A DNA stretch of 64,000 bases from Streptomyces sp. NL15-2K (GTDB taxonomy: Bacteria; Actinomycetota; Actinomycetes; Streptomycetales; Streptomycetaceae): NCBI RefSeq assembly GCF_030551255.1, contig NZ_CP130630.1:7359501-7423500 (forward strand), in the 5' to 3' direction. The notes beneath the pieces were generated by a model. That model saw nothing but the letters and a program-made list of their open reading frames with translations, did no database searches and was not told the DNA's origin. Shown one piece after another: positions 1 to 8,426 of the stretch; position 1 is the stretch's first letter; every line of letters starts with the position of its first letter. Position numbers and translations under genes: made by a program.

Positions 1-76
1 ACCCCGGCCACCACATAGCGAAAAGGGCCGCCCGGCCCACGGCCGGACAGCCCTCAACAAGATTTTCAGTGATCTT

Positions 77-1417
77 CTAGCTGCAGTACTGGGCTTCCTT
101 CCCAATTGACCGGTACATACAGTCCGCGTTCTCGAGAAGCTGCAACACCGCGTCCCGGTTCCGAGAGGTCTCCCGCTCGATCACCTCATCGGGCGGGTAG
201 AACCCCCCACCCCCACTGGACGACGGATACATCTCGAACGTGTACCCGAAGATCTTCTGGTTGCCCCACAGCCAGTCGTCGATCGACCCGTCGGTGATGT
301 ACAGGTCGCTCGACTGCTCCGGCGTATAGCCGTTGCTCGCGGCCATCTTCTGCCCCACCGTGGCGAAGGCATTGCGGTCGTCCGCCGTCATACCCGTCGT
401 GGTGTTCGCGGTGGTGTACCCGAACGGCCACAGCACCAGCTCGCTGTACGTATGGAAGTCGATCCCGGCCTTGATCTGCTGGACCCCGCCGACGACCCGA
501 CTCCGTACGAAGTCGGCGACGACCTTGACCTCCGGCGCCGACTCGGCGGCAGGCCCCCGATACGTCTCGGACGACGGCGACCCCGACGACCCTCCGCAGC
601 ACCCCCACCGATAGTTCCAGTTCCGGTTCATGTCGGTACCGACGTACGACGAGCCGGAGTTGGGCTGCCGGTTCTTGCGCCACGAGCGGTACGACCCGGT
701 AGCGATGTCGTACTCGCCGCCGTCCGGGTTGAGGTCGGGCACGATCCAGATCTCGCGGTTGTTCACCAGGCCGGTGACCCGGGAGTCGGACCCGTAGCCC
801 GCCCCGAGCTCGCGGATCAGGTACAGCGCCATCTCCACGGTCAAGTGCTCACGGGCGTGCTGGTGGTGGGTGAAGAGCACCTCGGGCTCGGACTCGTCGG
901 TCGCCACGTTGTCGCTGATCTTGATGGCGACGATGTCCCGGCCCTGGTACGACTTCCCGATCACGCGCTTGCTCATGATGTTCGGGTACGCCGAGAGGCG
1001 CTGGTTGATCTCCGTGTTCATCTCGGCGTAGTTGTGGTAGCGCGAGTCGGCCGAGGGGAAGTCCAGGAGCCGTACGTCGTCCTCGCCGTTCGACCGGTCC
1101 GGTACGGCGCCCAAGGGCTGGACGTCGTAGCCGAGTTGGCGCAGCTTCTTGACCTGGTCGGCGCGGCCGGAGATGAAGACGGAGTGGTCGTCGGCGTCGT
1201 CCACGGTCACGCCGGAGCGCTGAAGTGCCGTACGGGACTTGGAGTCCGAGTGCATGTGGACCTCGTACTGGCGGATGTCGTCCGCCGACGGGGCCGGCTT
1301 CTTCGCGCTGTCGGCGGTCGCGGAGAGGGGGGCCGCGAGGGCGAGCGCGAGGAGGGCGGCGAGAGCGGCGTAGCGTCTGCCGCCACGGGCGCCCGAACCT
1401 CGTATGCGAAGTCGCAT
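77..1417 (-). CDS. Secreted zinc carboxypeptidase, M14 family
   Basis: This is a predicted exported metallocarboxypeptidase that would remove C-terminal residues from extracellular peptides. Residues 1-36 form a Sec-type signal peptide with an Arg-rich start and an Ala/Leu core. A propeptide follows to about residue 120, then the M14 catalytic domain. The zinc site is readable: His187 and Glu190 in HAREH, His322 in DFHTYSE, and the catalytic Glu395 in FEMYP. At 446 residues it fits Streptomyces carboxypeptidase-T-like enzymes. The ATG start has a GGAGA ribosome site. It is divergent from an NB-ARC/LuxR regulator, with a 15-bp tandem repeat in its upstream region. The family is clear; the substrate is not. 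Confidence 0.93.
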   Translation of the reverse strand: MRLRIRGSGARGGRRYAALAALLALALAAPLSATADSAKKPAPSADDIRQYEVHMHSDSKSRTALQRSGVTVDDADDHSVFISGRADQVKKLRQLGYDVQPLGAVPDRSNGEDDVRLLDFPSADSRYHNYAEMNTEINQRLSAYPNIMSKRVIGKSYQGRDIVAIKISDNVATDESEPEVLFTHHQHAREHLTVEMALYLIRELGAGYGSDSRVTGLVNNREIWIVPDLNPDGGEYDIATGSYRSWRKNRQPNSGSSYVGTDMNRNWNYRWGCCGGSSGSPSSETYRGPAAESAPEVKVVADFVRSRVVGGVQQIKAGIDFHTYSELVLWPFGYTTANTTTGMTADDRNAFATVGQKMAASNGYTPEQSSDLYITDGSIDDWLWGNQKIFGYTFEMYPSSSGGGGFYPPDEVIERETSRNRDAVLQLLENADCMYRSIGKEAQYCS

Positions 1418-1797
1418 GAAGTCTCCTAGTTTCTCCAGGGATTCCGGGATCTCCGGGAGTGGGATCTCCGGAAGTGGGATCTCCGGAAGTGGGGGAGTGG
1501 AGCGGGGGGTGGTTCAGCGACGGGCTGGTGCGGGTGTGCCGTTCATCGTCTGCTCGTGGCATGAGCAGGTCAAGAGTGAATAAAGACGCGATGGCGTGAA
1601 CTGTTCGCCGAGGCGACCGCGCAGTGTACGCGGGTCGACACCGTGCGGCACGGTCCCTGGGGAAGTGCACCCACGCGTGTGACCCGTACATGCATATATG
1701 TGGGACGCGAGGAAGAGTGAGGATCGCGCACACGCGGCGCGCGGGAGCCGTACCCTCCGGCTCCTCGGACACCACACCCCCAGAGGACTGGCTGATC
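1418..1797. promoter_or_regulatory. Divergent promoter region between carboxypeptidase and LuxR regulator
   Basis: This 380-base gap lies between divergent genes. It holds three tandem copies of a 15-bp unit (consensus GGGATCTCCGGAAGT, 1446-1490) close to the carboxypeptidase start, and an AT-rich imperfect palindrome (ACATGCATATATGT, 1688-1701) in otherwise GC-rich DNA. Reading frames across it are extensions of the flanking genes. It probably carries both promoters; the repeats are seen, the regulatory role is inferred. Confidence 0.5.
1446..1490. repeat. 15-bp tandem repeat, three copies
   Basis: Three adjacent copies of GGGATCTCCGG(G/A)AGT lie at 1446-1460, 1461-1475 and 1476-1490. The last two are identical and the first differs by one base. 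They begin 29 bases upstream of the carboxypeptidase start, in its leader or promoter. Copy number may vary between strains, or they may be repeated operator half-sites. Confidence 0.8.
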
Positions 1798-4128
1798 ATG
1801 GGCGGATCAGCGCCACGACGGGACTGTCACCTGCCGGTCGAGACGACCAGCTTCGTCGACCGGCGCCGCGAACAGGCCGAAGGACGCGAGCTGTTGTCCC
1901 GGGCCCGTCTGGTCACGCTGACCGGGCCCGGCGGAGTCGGCAAGACACGGCTCGCCGCCCGTATCGCGGCCCGGCTCGAACGCGCCTTCCCGGACGGCGT
2001 GCGCTTCGTGCACCTGGCCGGCCTGCGCGACCCCGCGCTCGTGCCGCTGGCCGTCGCCGGCGCGCTCGGACTGCATGACCACTCCGCACAGCCGCCATTG
2101 GACGCCCTGGTCGAACAGGTACGGGACCGGCGCCTGCTCCTCGTCATCGACAACTGCGAACACCTGCTGCCGGCCTGCACCGACCTCGCCGCCGCCCTGC
2201 TGCGCGGCACCACCGGCGTCCGGATCCTCGCCACCAGCCGTCACCGCCTCGGCCTCACCGAGGAACACCTGCTGGACGTACGGCCGTTGCTGGTCCCCGA
2301 CCCCGACGGCGGCCTATCCGCCGCCGGCTACCCGGCCCTCGCCCTCTTCGCCGACCGCGCCGCCGCCGTCGTCCCCGGCTTCCGGCTCACCGCGGACAAC
2401 CGAGCCGCCGTGGCCCGCCTGTGCCGCCGCCTCGACGGACTCCCCCTCGCCATCGAACTCGCCGCTGTCCGCATGCGCGTACTCAGCGTCGAACAGCTCC
2501 TCGCCCGCCTCGACGACCGCTACCGCCTCCTCTCCACCGGCAGCCCCGCCGTCCTGCCCCGCCACCAGACCCTGCGGGCCGCCGTCGACTGGAGCCACGA
2601 ACTGTGCACCGAGCGGGAGCAGTTGGTGTGGGCGCGACTGTCGGTGGCGGCGGGCGGCTTCGATCTGGAGACGGCCGAGGCGGTCTGCGCCGACGGCGAG
2701 CGGATCCGGCCGTACGACGTCCTGGAAGCCGTCGCCGGACTCGTCGACAAGTCCGTACTGTGCCGGGAGTCCGGCCCCGACGGCGTGCGCTACCGGCTCC
2801 TCGACACCCTGCGGCACTACGGACTCGACAAGCTGCGGCAGCTGGAGGGCGAGGAGCCCGCGGCCCGCCGCCGCCACCGGGACCGTATGCAGACCCTCGC
2901 CACCACCTGCGAACACGCATGGTTCGGCCCGGGCCAGCGAGAGATCGTCGCCCGCCTGCGCGCCGACCTGGACAACCTGCGGGCGGCGCTGGACTTCAGC
3001 CTCACCGCCCCCGGCGAGGCGCTCGCCGGACTCCGGCTCGCCGGTACCCTCTGGTTCTACTGGCACGCCTGCGGTATCCCCCGCGAGGGGCGTTACTGGC
3101 TCGACCGCGCCCTTGACGCCAACCCCGAGCCGACCCGGGAACGCGCCCGTGGCCTGTGGGTCGCCGGGGTCCTCGCCGGCTGCCCGGAGGACCTCACCCG
3201 GGGCCTGCGCCGCGCCGAGGACGCCCGAGCGCTGGCCCGCCGCCTGGGCGACGCAGCCGAGGCCGCCCACGCCGACTACGTCATCGGCGTCATCCACCTC
3301 TTCGCCGACGACCTCCCCGCCGCCCTGGCCCACTTCGAAGCCGGCGTCGCCCGAGGCCCGGCCCCCGGGCAGCACCTCAGCCTCGTCGGCCTCGACCAGG
3401 TGGAACTCGCCTGCGCCCTCAACTTCATGGGCCAGGCCGACCGGGCCGTCGAAGTCTGCGAGAAGGCCCTGCGCCTCTGCGAGGAACACGGCGAGGAATG
3501 GGTCCGCTCCTACGTCCTGCGCATGCTCGCCCTCGCCCACACCGTGAAGAAGGACTGGCCGCGCGCCGAACGGCACGCCCGCGAGGCCCTCCGCGTCAAA
3601 CTCGCCCTCAACGACGTCCTCGGCATCGCCCTCACCCTCGACCTGGCCGCCCTCATCGCCACACACGGCGGCGCCCACGAACGCGCCGCCGTTCTCCTCG
3701 GTGGCGCCGACCGCGTCTGGACCGCCGTCGACCGCAACCGCTGGGGCTGCCAGGCCCTGGCCACCACCCGCCGGGACAGCGAACGCCGCGCCCTCGACGC
3801 CGTAGGACGGTCCGCGTTCACCCAGGACTACGAGCGCGGCGCCGCCCTCGGCCTCGCGGAACTCGTCGGCTGCGCCCTCCAGGAACCCGGCCTCCCCGAC
3901 CACCCGCCCACCGCAGAAGGCCCGCCGACCACCGCCCCCGAAATCCGCCTCACCCGCCGCGAGGCGCAGGTCGCCGAACTCGTCGCCGAGGGCCTCGCCA
4001 ACCAGCAGATCGCCGACCGCCTGGTGATCGCCCGCCGCACCGCCGAAGGCCATGTGGAACGCATCCTCAGCAAACTCGGCTTCAACAACCGCAGCCAGAT
4101 CGCCGCCTGGGTGACAGCGCAGCGCTGA
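1798..4128 (+). CDS. NB-ARC/AAA ATPase regulator with C-terminal LuxR DNA-binding domain
   Basis: This is a 776-residue cytoplasmic transcription regulator of the large ATP-binding type related to AfsR and LAL proteins. A Walker A loop GPGGVGKT lies at residues 43-50 and a Walker B-like LLLVIDNCE near residue 117. A sensor-type ATSRHRLG follows, then a winged-helix and helical-repeat region. The last 65 residues are a LuxR/GerE helix-turn-helix (LTRREAQVAELVAEGLANQQ). An ATP switch plus TPR-like sensor driving a LuxR output is typical. The ATG at 1798 was chosen because the domain begins at once; an upstream in-frame extension has no domain content. It is divergent from the carboxypeptidase, which is a possible but untested target. 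Confidence 0.9.
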   Translation: MGGSAPRRDCHLPVETTSFVDRRREQAEGRELLSRARLVTLTGPGGVGKTRLAARIAARLERAFPDGVRFVHLAGLRDPALVPLAVAGALGLHDHSAQPPLDALVEQVRDRRLLLVIDNCEHLLPACTDLAAALLRGTTGVRILATSRHRLGLTEEHLLDVRPLLVPDPDGGLSAAGYPALALFADRAAAVVPGFRLTADNRAAVARLCRRLDGLPLAIELAAVRMRVLSVEQLLARLDDRYRLLSTGSPAVLPRHQTLRAAVDWSHELCTEREQLVWARLSVAAGGFDLETAEAVCADGERIRPYDVLEAVAGLVDKSVLCRESGPDGVRYRLLDTLRHYGLDKLRQLEGEEPAARRRHRDRMQTLATTCEHAWFGPGQREIVARLRADLDNLRAALDFSLTAPGEALAGLRLAGTLWFYWHACGIPREGRYWLDRALDANPEPTRERARGLWVAGVLAGCPEDLTRGLRRAEDARALARRLGDAAEAAHADYVIGVIHLFADDLPAALAHFEAGVARGPAPGQHLSLVGLDQVELACALNFMGQADRAVEVCEKALRLCEEHGEEWVRSYVLRMLALAHTVKKDWPRAERHAREALRVKLALNDVLGIALTLDLAALIATHGGAHERAAVLLGGADRVWTAVDRNRWGCQALATTRRDSERRALDAVGRSAFTQDYERGAALGLAELVGCALQEPGLPDHPPTAEGPPTTAPEIRLTRREAQVAELVAEGLANQQIADRLVIARRTAEGHVERILSKLGFNNRSQIAAWVTAQR

Positions 4129-4173
4129 GGCCCCCGCGGGGGTGCGGCCGGCCGACGCCGTCGGGCTGAGGTC

Positions 4174-4190
4174 GCCCGACGCTGTCGGGC
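4174..4190 (+). terminator. Hairpin after the LuxR regulator
   Basis: GCCCGAC-GCT-GTCGGGC is a perfect 7-bp stem with a 3-base loop. A near copy (GCCGAC-GCC-GTCGGGC) sits just upstream. There is no T run, but GC-rich hairpins without T tracts commonly end transcripts in Streptomyces. Confidence 0.4.
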
Positions 4191-4425
4191 TGCGGGCATC
4201 CGCGCCGCTGGGGGTTCCACCCCCAGACCCCCGGACCTATGCCCACCCACCACCCGACTCGGTCGGCCAGGAGGCACCCACCGCAGACGATCCCGCCGCA
4301 CCGGCTGCCGCACCGGCCGCGGGCTGCCGCTCCACGTCAGCTGTGGGTTGCTGTTCCGTGCTTGCTGCGGGCAGCTGCACCCGCCCAGCTGCGGGCACGC
4401 CCACGCCAGCTGCGGGCATTCGTGC

Positions 4426-4460
4426 CTCCCCCAGTGCCTTAAGGGCCTGGGGGGACCCCC
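4426..4460. repeat. REP-like palindromic repeat unit
   Basis: An imperfect palindrome reads CTCCCCCA, then GTGCCTTAAGGGCC, then TGGGGGGACCCCC. Its reverse complement aligns without gaps to 48480-48516 (about 33 of 37 positions), so it belongs to an interspersed family. The second family member lies at an IS110 insertion site. Confidence 0.65.
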
Positions 4461-4627
4461 ATGGGCGGCACGGGTGGGCGCAGGCGGCACCCCGTCAGCG
4501 CCGGGCCACGCGACCCGCCCCGCCCCAGCCCCCACCCCGGGGCAACCGGACAACAAGCGGCACTGTCAACCGGCCCAGCCGACGCCGTCACCCCGCAACC
4601 GTGACCCCAACCGCACCGAGGAAACCC

Positions 4628-5563
4628 ATGACCCACCAACCAACCCCCGGCACAGCCCCCTTCGACCACCGCATGACCACCCTCCGCACCGACGACGACT
4701 TCCTGTCCGCCGCCCTCCCCTTCCTCACGGAAGCCCTGACCACCCCCGCCGAACCCCCACCCGTAGCCATCGCAGCCCCCGAAAAACTGACCCTCCTACG
4801 AGACACCCTCGGCACCGACGCCAAGAACATCACCCTCATCCCGCACACCGCCTGGTACACCGGCTCCGCCGCCAACGCCATCGCCCAAGCCGCCGCCCAC
4901 CTCGCCACGCACGCCGCCCCCGGCGGCCGTATCCACCTCCTCATGGAACCCGTCTGGAACGGCCGCCCCGGCCGCTCCCCCCGCGAGACCGCCGAATGGA
5001 TCCGCTACGAGGCCCTCGCCAACCTCCTCTTCGCCCCCTTCGCGACCACCGCCCTGTGCGTCTACGACACCCGCACCGCCGGTTCCGCCGTCGTCGAAGC
5101 GGCCCGCCGCACCCACCCCGACACCGGCGTCTACGAGGATCCCCTCCGCATCGCCGCCGAGCTGGACGCCGTACCCCTGCCACCGCCCCCCGCCGACGCA
5201 CACCCGCTCACGCACCCGGACGCCGACGCCGTAGGACAGCAGGCGCGAGCGCGCGGACTGCCCCCGGCGGACGCGGAGCTGTTCACCGAGTCCGTCACCG
5301 CCGCCGCGGCCGACCTCGCCCCGATCACCGGCATCAGGTTCTGGGGGAAGGCCCCGGCCTGCGTCTGCGAACTGCGCACCGCCCGCCGCGTCGACGACCC
5401 CCTGGCCGGCTTCGTCCCGCCACCCACCACCGAACTCCACCCCGATCAGGGACTGTGGTTCACCCGCCAGGTATGCGCGTACGTCGACATCCGTGACATC
5501 CATGACATCCGTGATATCCGCGACGGCGGCGAGGGCTCGACGGTCCGCATCCAGTACGCGTAG
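4628..5563 (+). CDS. MEDS-domain sensor protein with degenerate ATPase half
   Basis: This 311-residue protein resembles the Streptomyces family with an N-terminal MEDS sensory domain (about residues 10-190) joined to an RsbW-like HATPase. MEDS features include LIPHTAWYTG and GRIHLLMEPVWNGR. The C-terminal part keeps the family's VDDPLAGFVPPP and GLWFTRQVCAYVDIR, but the N box (normally E-x-x-TN) is replaced by an Ala-rich stretch and the usual EVRD-x-G is CELRTARR. ATP binding therefore seems lost. The tail VDIRDIHDIRDIRD comes from a 9-bp tandem repeat. The start is ATG 4628; the upstream frame is noncoding. An intact ATP-binding protein follows at once. It could be a regulator of that partner. 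Confidence 0.75.
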   Translation: MTHQPTPGTAPFDHRMTTLRTDDDFLSAALPFLTEALTTPAEPPPVAIAAPEKLTLLRDTLGTDAKNITLIPHTAWYTGSAANAIAQAAAHLATHAAPGGRIHLLMEPVWNGRPGRSPRETAEWIRYEALANLLFAPFATTALCVYDTRTAGSAVVEAARRTHPDTGVYEDPLRIAAELDAVPLPPPPADAHPLTHPDADAVGQQARARGLPPADAELFTESVTAAAADLAPITGIRFWGKAPACVCELRTARRVDDPLAGFVPPPTTELHPDQGLWFTRQVCAYVDIRDIHDIRDIRDGGEGSTVRIQYA

Positions 5564-5623
5564 GTAAGGATTCGGGTAGTCCTCCCCGTGTGCCGTACAC
5601 CGGGGGGAGGACAACCTGAAGAC

Positions 5624-6106
5624 ATGCTGCAACTTTCCGGGGGAGCCCTCCCGGACCCCGATCCTCGGTACGGCCCGTACCCCCAGCCACCCCTGGGGGC
5701 GGGCCATCTGAGCGTCGAGTACGACCCCCGCCCCGCCGCCGTCCGCGAGGCCCGCGCGCACGTGCGCAGGCAGCTGGAGGCATGGGGCCTCGCCGACCGG
5801 GACGACGTGGTGGACGTGGCCGAACTCCTCGTCAGCGAACTGGCCACCAACGCCCTGCTGCACTCCGCGAGCCGCTTCCGTCTCACCCTCACCGCCGCAC
5901 ACGGGGTGCTGCGCTGCGAGGTCGCGGACTCCGGCCGCCGTACCCCGCAGGTGCTGGAGGCCGGCACCTCGGAGAGCGGCCGGGGGATGTTCCTGGTGGA
6001 CGCGCTCGCCCGGCGCTGGGGCTGCCACCAGGACGGGCCGGGCAAGACCGTCTGGTTCGAGCTCGGCACGTGCGGGTCCGACGGCTGCGGTCGGCGGCAG
6101 CCGTAG
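5624..6106 (+). CDS. RsbW-like ATP-binding protein (anti-sigma type HATPase)
   Basis: This predicted serine-kinase/anti-sigma type ATPase of the GHKL fold has 160 residues. The N box SELATNALLH, the G1 box EVADSGRR and the G2 box ESGRGMFLVDAL are intact, unlike the gene just upstream. Such proteins bind sigma factors or anti-anti-sigma factors; the partner is not evident. ATG 5624 is used, with GGGGGGAGG about 14 bases upstream; an in-frame GTG at 5588, just after the previous stop, is a real alternative. The gene probably shares a transcript with the MEDS gene and ends at a strong hairpin. Confidence 0.85.
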   Translation: MLQLSGGALPDPDPRYGPYPQPPLGAGHLSVEYDPRPAAVREARAHVRRQLEAWGLADRDDVVDVAELLVSELATNALLHSASRFRLTLTAAHGVLRCEVADSGRRTPQVLEAGTSESGRGMFLVDALARRWGCHQDGPGKTVWFELGTCGSDGCGRRQP

Positions 6107-6121
6107 TACCCGGCAGTTCCC

Positions 6122-6154
6122 GGTCCCCGGCGGCCCGCCCAGCCGCCGGGGACC
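6122..6154 (+). terminator. Strong hairpin terminator
   Basis: GGTCCCCGGCGG pairs perfectly with CCGCCGGGGACC (12 bp) around a 9-base loop, 16 bases after the RsbW-like gene. There is no T run. It separates this gene from the Nramp-like gene. Confidence 0.6.
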
Positions 6155-6274
6155 CGCCCCTGTTCGAGTCGGCTCCCTTCGGCTTTCGAGCGGGTTTCGA
6201 CTGCGTGAGCACATCGAGTGGAGATCGCGCACGCCCCCTTGTGCCCCTGAGCGCTTTGAGCTTTCTTGACCTGC

Positions 6275-7588
6275 ATGGCGGACACCACGGACAACACAGC
6301 AACAGGGACGGTCACCTCAACGCCCCGCAAGTCCAGTTGGAAGTACATCGGCCCCGGAATCGTCGTCGCCGCGACCGGCGTCGGCGCCGGCGACCTCGTC
6401 GCCACGCTCATCGCGGGCAGCAACTTCGGTTACACCCTCCTGTGGGCCGCCATCATCGGCTGCCTGGTCAAGATCTCCCTCGCCGAGGCGGCCGGCCGCT
6501 GGCACCTGTCCACCGGCCGTACCCTCTTCGACGGCTGGGCCAGCCTCGGCCGCTGGACGACGTGGTTCTTCGCCGTCTACGTCGTGATCTGGGGCTTCGT
6601 CTACGGCGCGGCGGCGATGTCGTCGAGCGCGCTGCCCCTGCAAGCCCTGTTCCCGGACGTGATGGACCTCAAGTGGTGGGGCATCGCGAGCGGCCTGGTC
6701 GGCCTGGTCTTCGTCTGGTTCAACAAGTACGCGGTCTTCGAGAAGGTCATGACGGTCCTGGTGGGCGTCATGTTCGTGGTGACGGTCTACCTGGCGATCA
6801 GGGTCACCCCCAACCTGGGCGATGCCTTCGCCGGCCTCCTCCCCGTCCTGCCCGACGAGAAGGACTCGATCCTCAACACCCTCGGCCTGATCGGCGGCGT
6901 CGGCGGCACGATCACGCTCGCCGCGTACGGCTACTGGGTCAACGCCAAGGGCTGGACCAACACCGGCTGGATGAAGGTCATGCGCCTGGACAACCGCGTC
7001 GCCTACGCCACGACCGGCATCTTCGTCGTCGCGATGCTCTTCGTCGGCGCGGAGCTCCTGCACTCGGCGAACATCGCCATCGCGAGCGGCGACAAGGGCC
7101 TCATCCAGCTCAGCGACATCCTGGAGGACAAGTACGGCACGGCGACGGCCAAGTTCTTCCTGATCGGCTTCTTCGCCACCTCCTTCACCTCGCTGATCGG
7201 CGTCTGGCACGGCGTGAGCCTGATGTTCGCGGACTTCGTGGAGCGCTACCGGTCCCGGGAGACGGCGGCCGGCGGCGAGGAGATCGCCTCGGGCGAGCGG
7301 GAGCGGTCCTGGCCCTTCCGCGCGTATCTGCTCTGGCTGACCTTCCCGCCGATGGTGCTGCTCTTCGAGGGCCAGCCGTTCCGCCTGATCATCATCTACG
7401 GCGTGCTGGGCGCGGCCTTCCTGCCCTTCCTGGCCGGCACGCTGATCTGGCTCCTGAACACCTCCCGCACACCGAGCCAGTGGCGCAACGGCCCGCTGAG
7501 CAACGGAATGCTGGCGATCTCGGGCCTGCTGTTCCTGGTGCTGTGCCTGAAGCAGATCTGGGACCAGCCGTGGTCGGAGTTCTTCTAG
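6275..7588 (+). CDS. Nramp-like membrane transporter, noncanonical metal site
   Basis: This is a 437-residue polytopic membrane protein of the Nramp/LeuT-fold type, with about 11 hydrophobic segments starting at KYIGPGIVVAATG. In classical Nramp manganese/iron carriers the first helix has DPGN and the sixth MPH. Here the matching segments read GVGAGDL and GGTITLAAYGYW, so the metal-binding Asn, Met and His are missing. It may carry another ion, such as magnesium, or a different substrate. ATG 6275 gives the MADTTDN start; a TTG 9 bases earlier is unlikely. The last five codons and stop are duplicated in tandem just downstream. Confidence 0.8.
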   Translation: MADTTDNTATGTVTSTPRKSSWKYIGPGIVVAATGVGAGDLVATLIAGSNFGYTLLWAAIIGCLVKISLAEAAGRWHLSTGRTLFDGWASLGRWTTWFFAVYVVIWGFVYGAAAMSSSALPLQALFPDVMDLKWWGIASGLVGLVFVWFNKYAVFEKVMTVLVGVMFVVTVYLAIRVTPNLGDAFAGLLPVLPDEKDSILNTLGLIGGVGGTITLAAYGYWVNAKGWTNTGWMKVMRLDNRVAYATTGIFVVAMLFVGAELLHSANIAIASGDKGLIQLSDILEDKYGTATAKFFLIGFFATSFTSLIGVWHGVSLMFADFVERYRSRETAAGGEEIASGERERSWPFRAYLLWLTFPPMVLLFEGQPFRLIIIYGVLGAAFLPFLAGTLIWLLNTSRTPSQWRNGPLSNGMLAISGLLFLVLCLKQIWDQPWSEFF

Positions 7589-7606
7589 TGGTCGGAGTTC
7601 TTCTAA
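7571..7606. repeat. 18-bp tandem duplication spanning the Nramp-like stop codon
   Basis: TGGTCGGAGTTCTTCTAG (7571-7588) is followed directly by TGGTCGGAGTTCTTCTAA (7589-7606), so the final codons and stop are repeated in frame. The second stop acts as a backup. It looks like a recent slippage event. Confidence 0.85.
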
Positions 7607-7609
7607 AGG

Positions 7610-8374
7610 TCACCGGAGGGCGAGCCACTTGGGGCTGACGGCGATCTCCTTGAGCTGTTCCATCGTCAGGGCGGGCGTCTCGCGGGTCGCAGCGGTGTCC
7701 TGGGCGCCGGAGTTGAAGGCGCTGACCACGACACGCAAGCCGTCCGTCCTGATGGTGTCGGCGGTCCACATGACGACCCCCGCGCCGCCCTTCTCGCCGG
7801 GCCTCTGACTGGTGGTGACCTTCGTACCGCTGGGAAGGGTCTCGGCGTCGGCACCGAAAAGCTGACCCGCCACGTCCGACATACCGGGCTGGACATTGAT
7901 CTGGACCAGACTCCGCCCCTTGCCGTCGTCGACGACGAGATAGGCGAACTCGGCCTCCTGGGCACCCCTGGCCACCACCTCGAGGCCGTCGGGGAGCAGG
8001 CCGGCGAGGGTCTGCCCGATGGTGTCACCGTCGACGCTCACCGGAACGGACTTCTCCGGCGCAGAGGGCCTCGGCTTCTCCGGCGTGGCGGTGGGGCCGG
8101 CGGTGGCGGTCGGCGCCGTGGCCACGGAGCGCTGCTCCCGGTCGGGGGAGCCGTCGCCGGGCAGCGAGAGCAGCGCCCCGCCCACACCGACGAGCGCGAG
8201 GCCGGCGGTGCTGCCCACGATGGCGGCCCGGCGCCGCAGCCGGAGCCTGCGGCCGCGAGCCTGACCGGCCGCGGTGAGCGCGGCGAGGTGGTGGGGATCG
8301 AAGCTGCCGCCGACCTGACGCAGGGCGGCGCCGAGCCGGTCCTCGAAGGGGTCGCTGTGCTGTTCCACGGGCAT
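7610..8374 (-). CDS. Single-pass membrane protein, partner of the SigE-family sigma factor
   Basis: This 254-residue protein has a cytoplasmic N-terminus of about 58 residues (DPFEDRLGAALRQVGG), one membrane helix (IVGSTAGLALVGVGGALLSL), a Pro/Thr/Ala-rich linker and an external domain. It lies 52 bases behind a SigE-family sigma gene on the same strand. This layout, short cytosolic segment, one helix, then outer domain, is that of anti-sigma factors or their targets. No zinc HxxxCxxC anti-sigma motif is present, so the role is inferred from position. The start is the ATG of MPVEQHSD; the longer frame overlaps the sigma gene. Confidence 0.75.
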   Translation of the reverse strand: MPVEQHSDPFEDRLGAALRQVGGSFDPHHLAALTAAGQARGRRLRLRRRAAIVGSTAGLALVGVGGALLSLPGDGSPDREQRSVATAPTATAGPTATPEKPRPSAPEKSVPVSVDGDTIGQTLAGLLPDGLEVVARGAQEAEFAYLVVDDGKGRSLVQINVQPGMSDVAGQLFGADAETLPSGTKVTTSQRPGEKGGAGVVMWTADTIRTDGLRVVVSAFNSGAQDTAATRETPALTMEQLKEIAVSPKWLALR

Positions 8375-8426
8375 GGCAAACACCGCTTCCGTTAGGGGTG
8401 GGTGTGGTGGGTGTGGGACTCGGGCT

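Larger units (their letters stand above)
4129..4627. other. Repeat-rich intergenic region with hairpins
   Basis: This gap of about 500 bases has no convincing gene. Directly after the LuxR gene lie the palindrome CCCCCGCGGGGG and two consecutive hairpins built on CCGACGC(C/T)GTCGGGC (about 4151-4190), probably terminating transcription. Four copies of GCTGCGGGCA follow at 4189, 4364, 4388 and 4409. A REP-like palindromic unit at 4426-4460 is nearly identical to one near the IS110 insertion at 48.48 kb. Confidence 0.6.

Noticed and set aside
2314..4053. 579-codon open frame antisense to the NB-ARC/LuxR gene
   Set aside because: Gly/Ala/Val/Glu-rich translation with no domain; a by-product of high GC third positions on the other strand.
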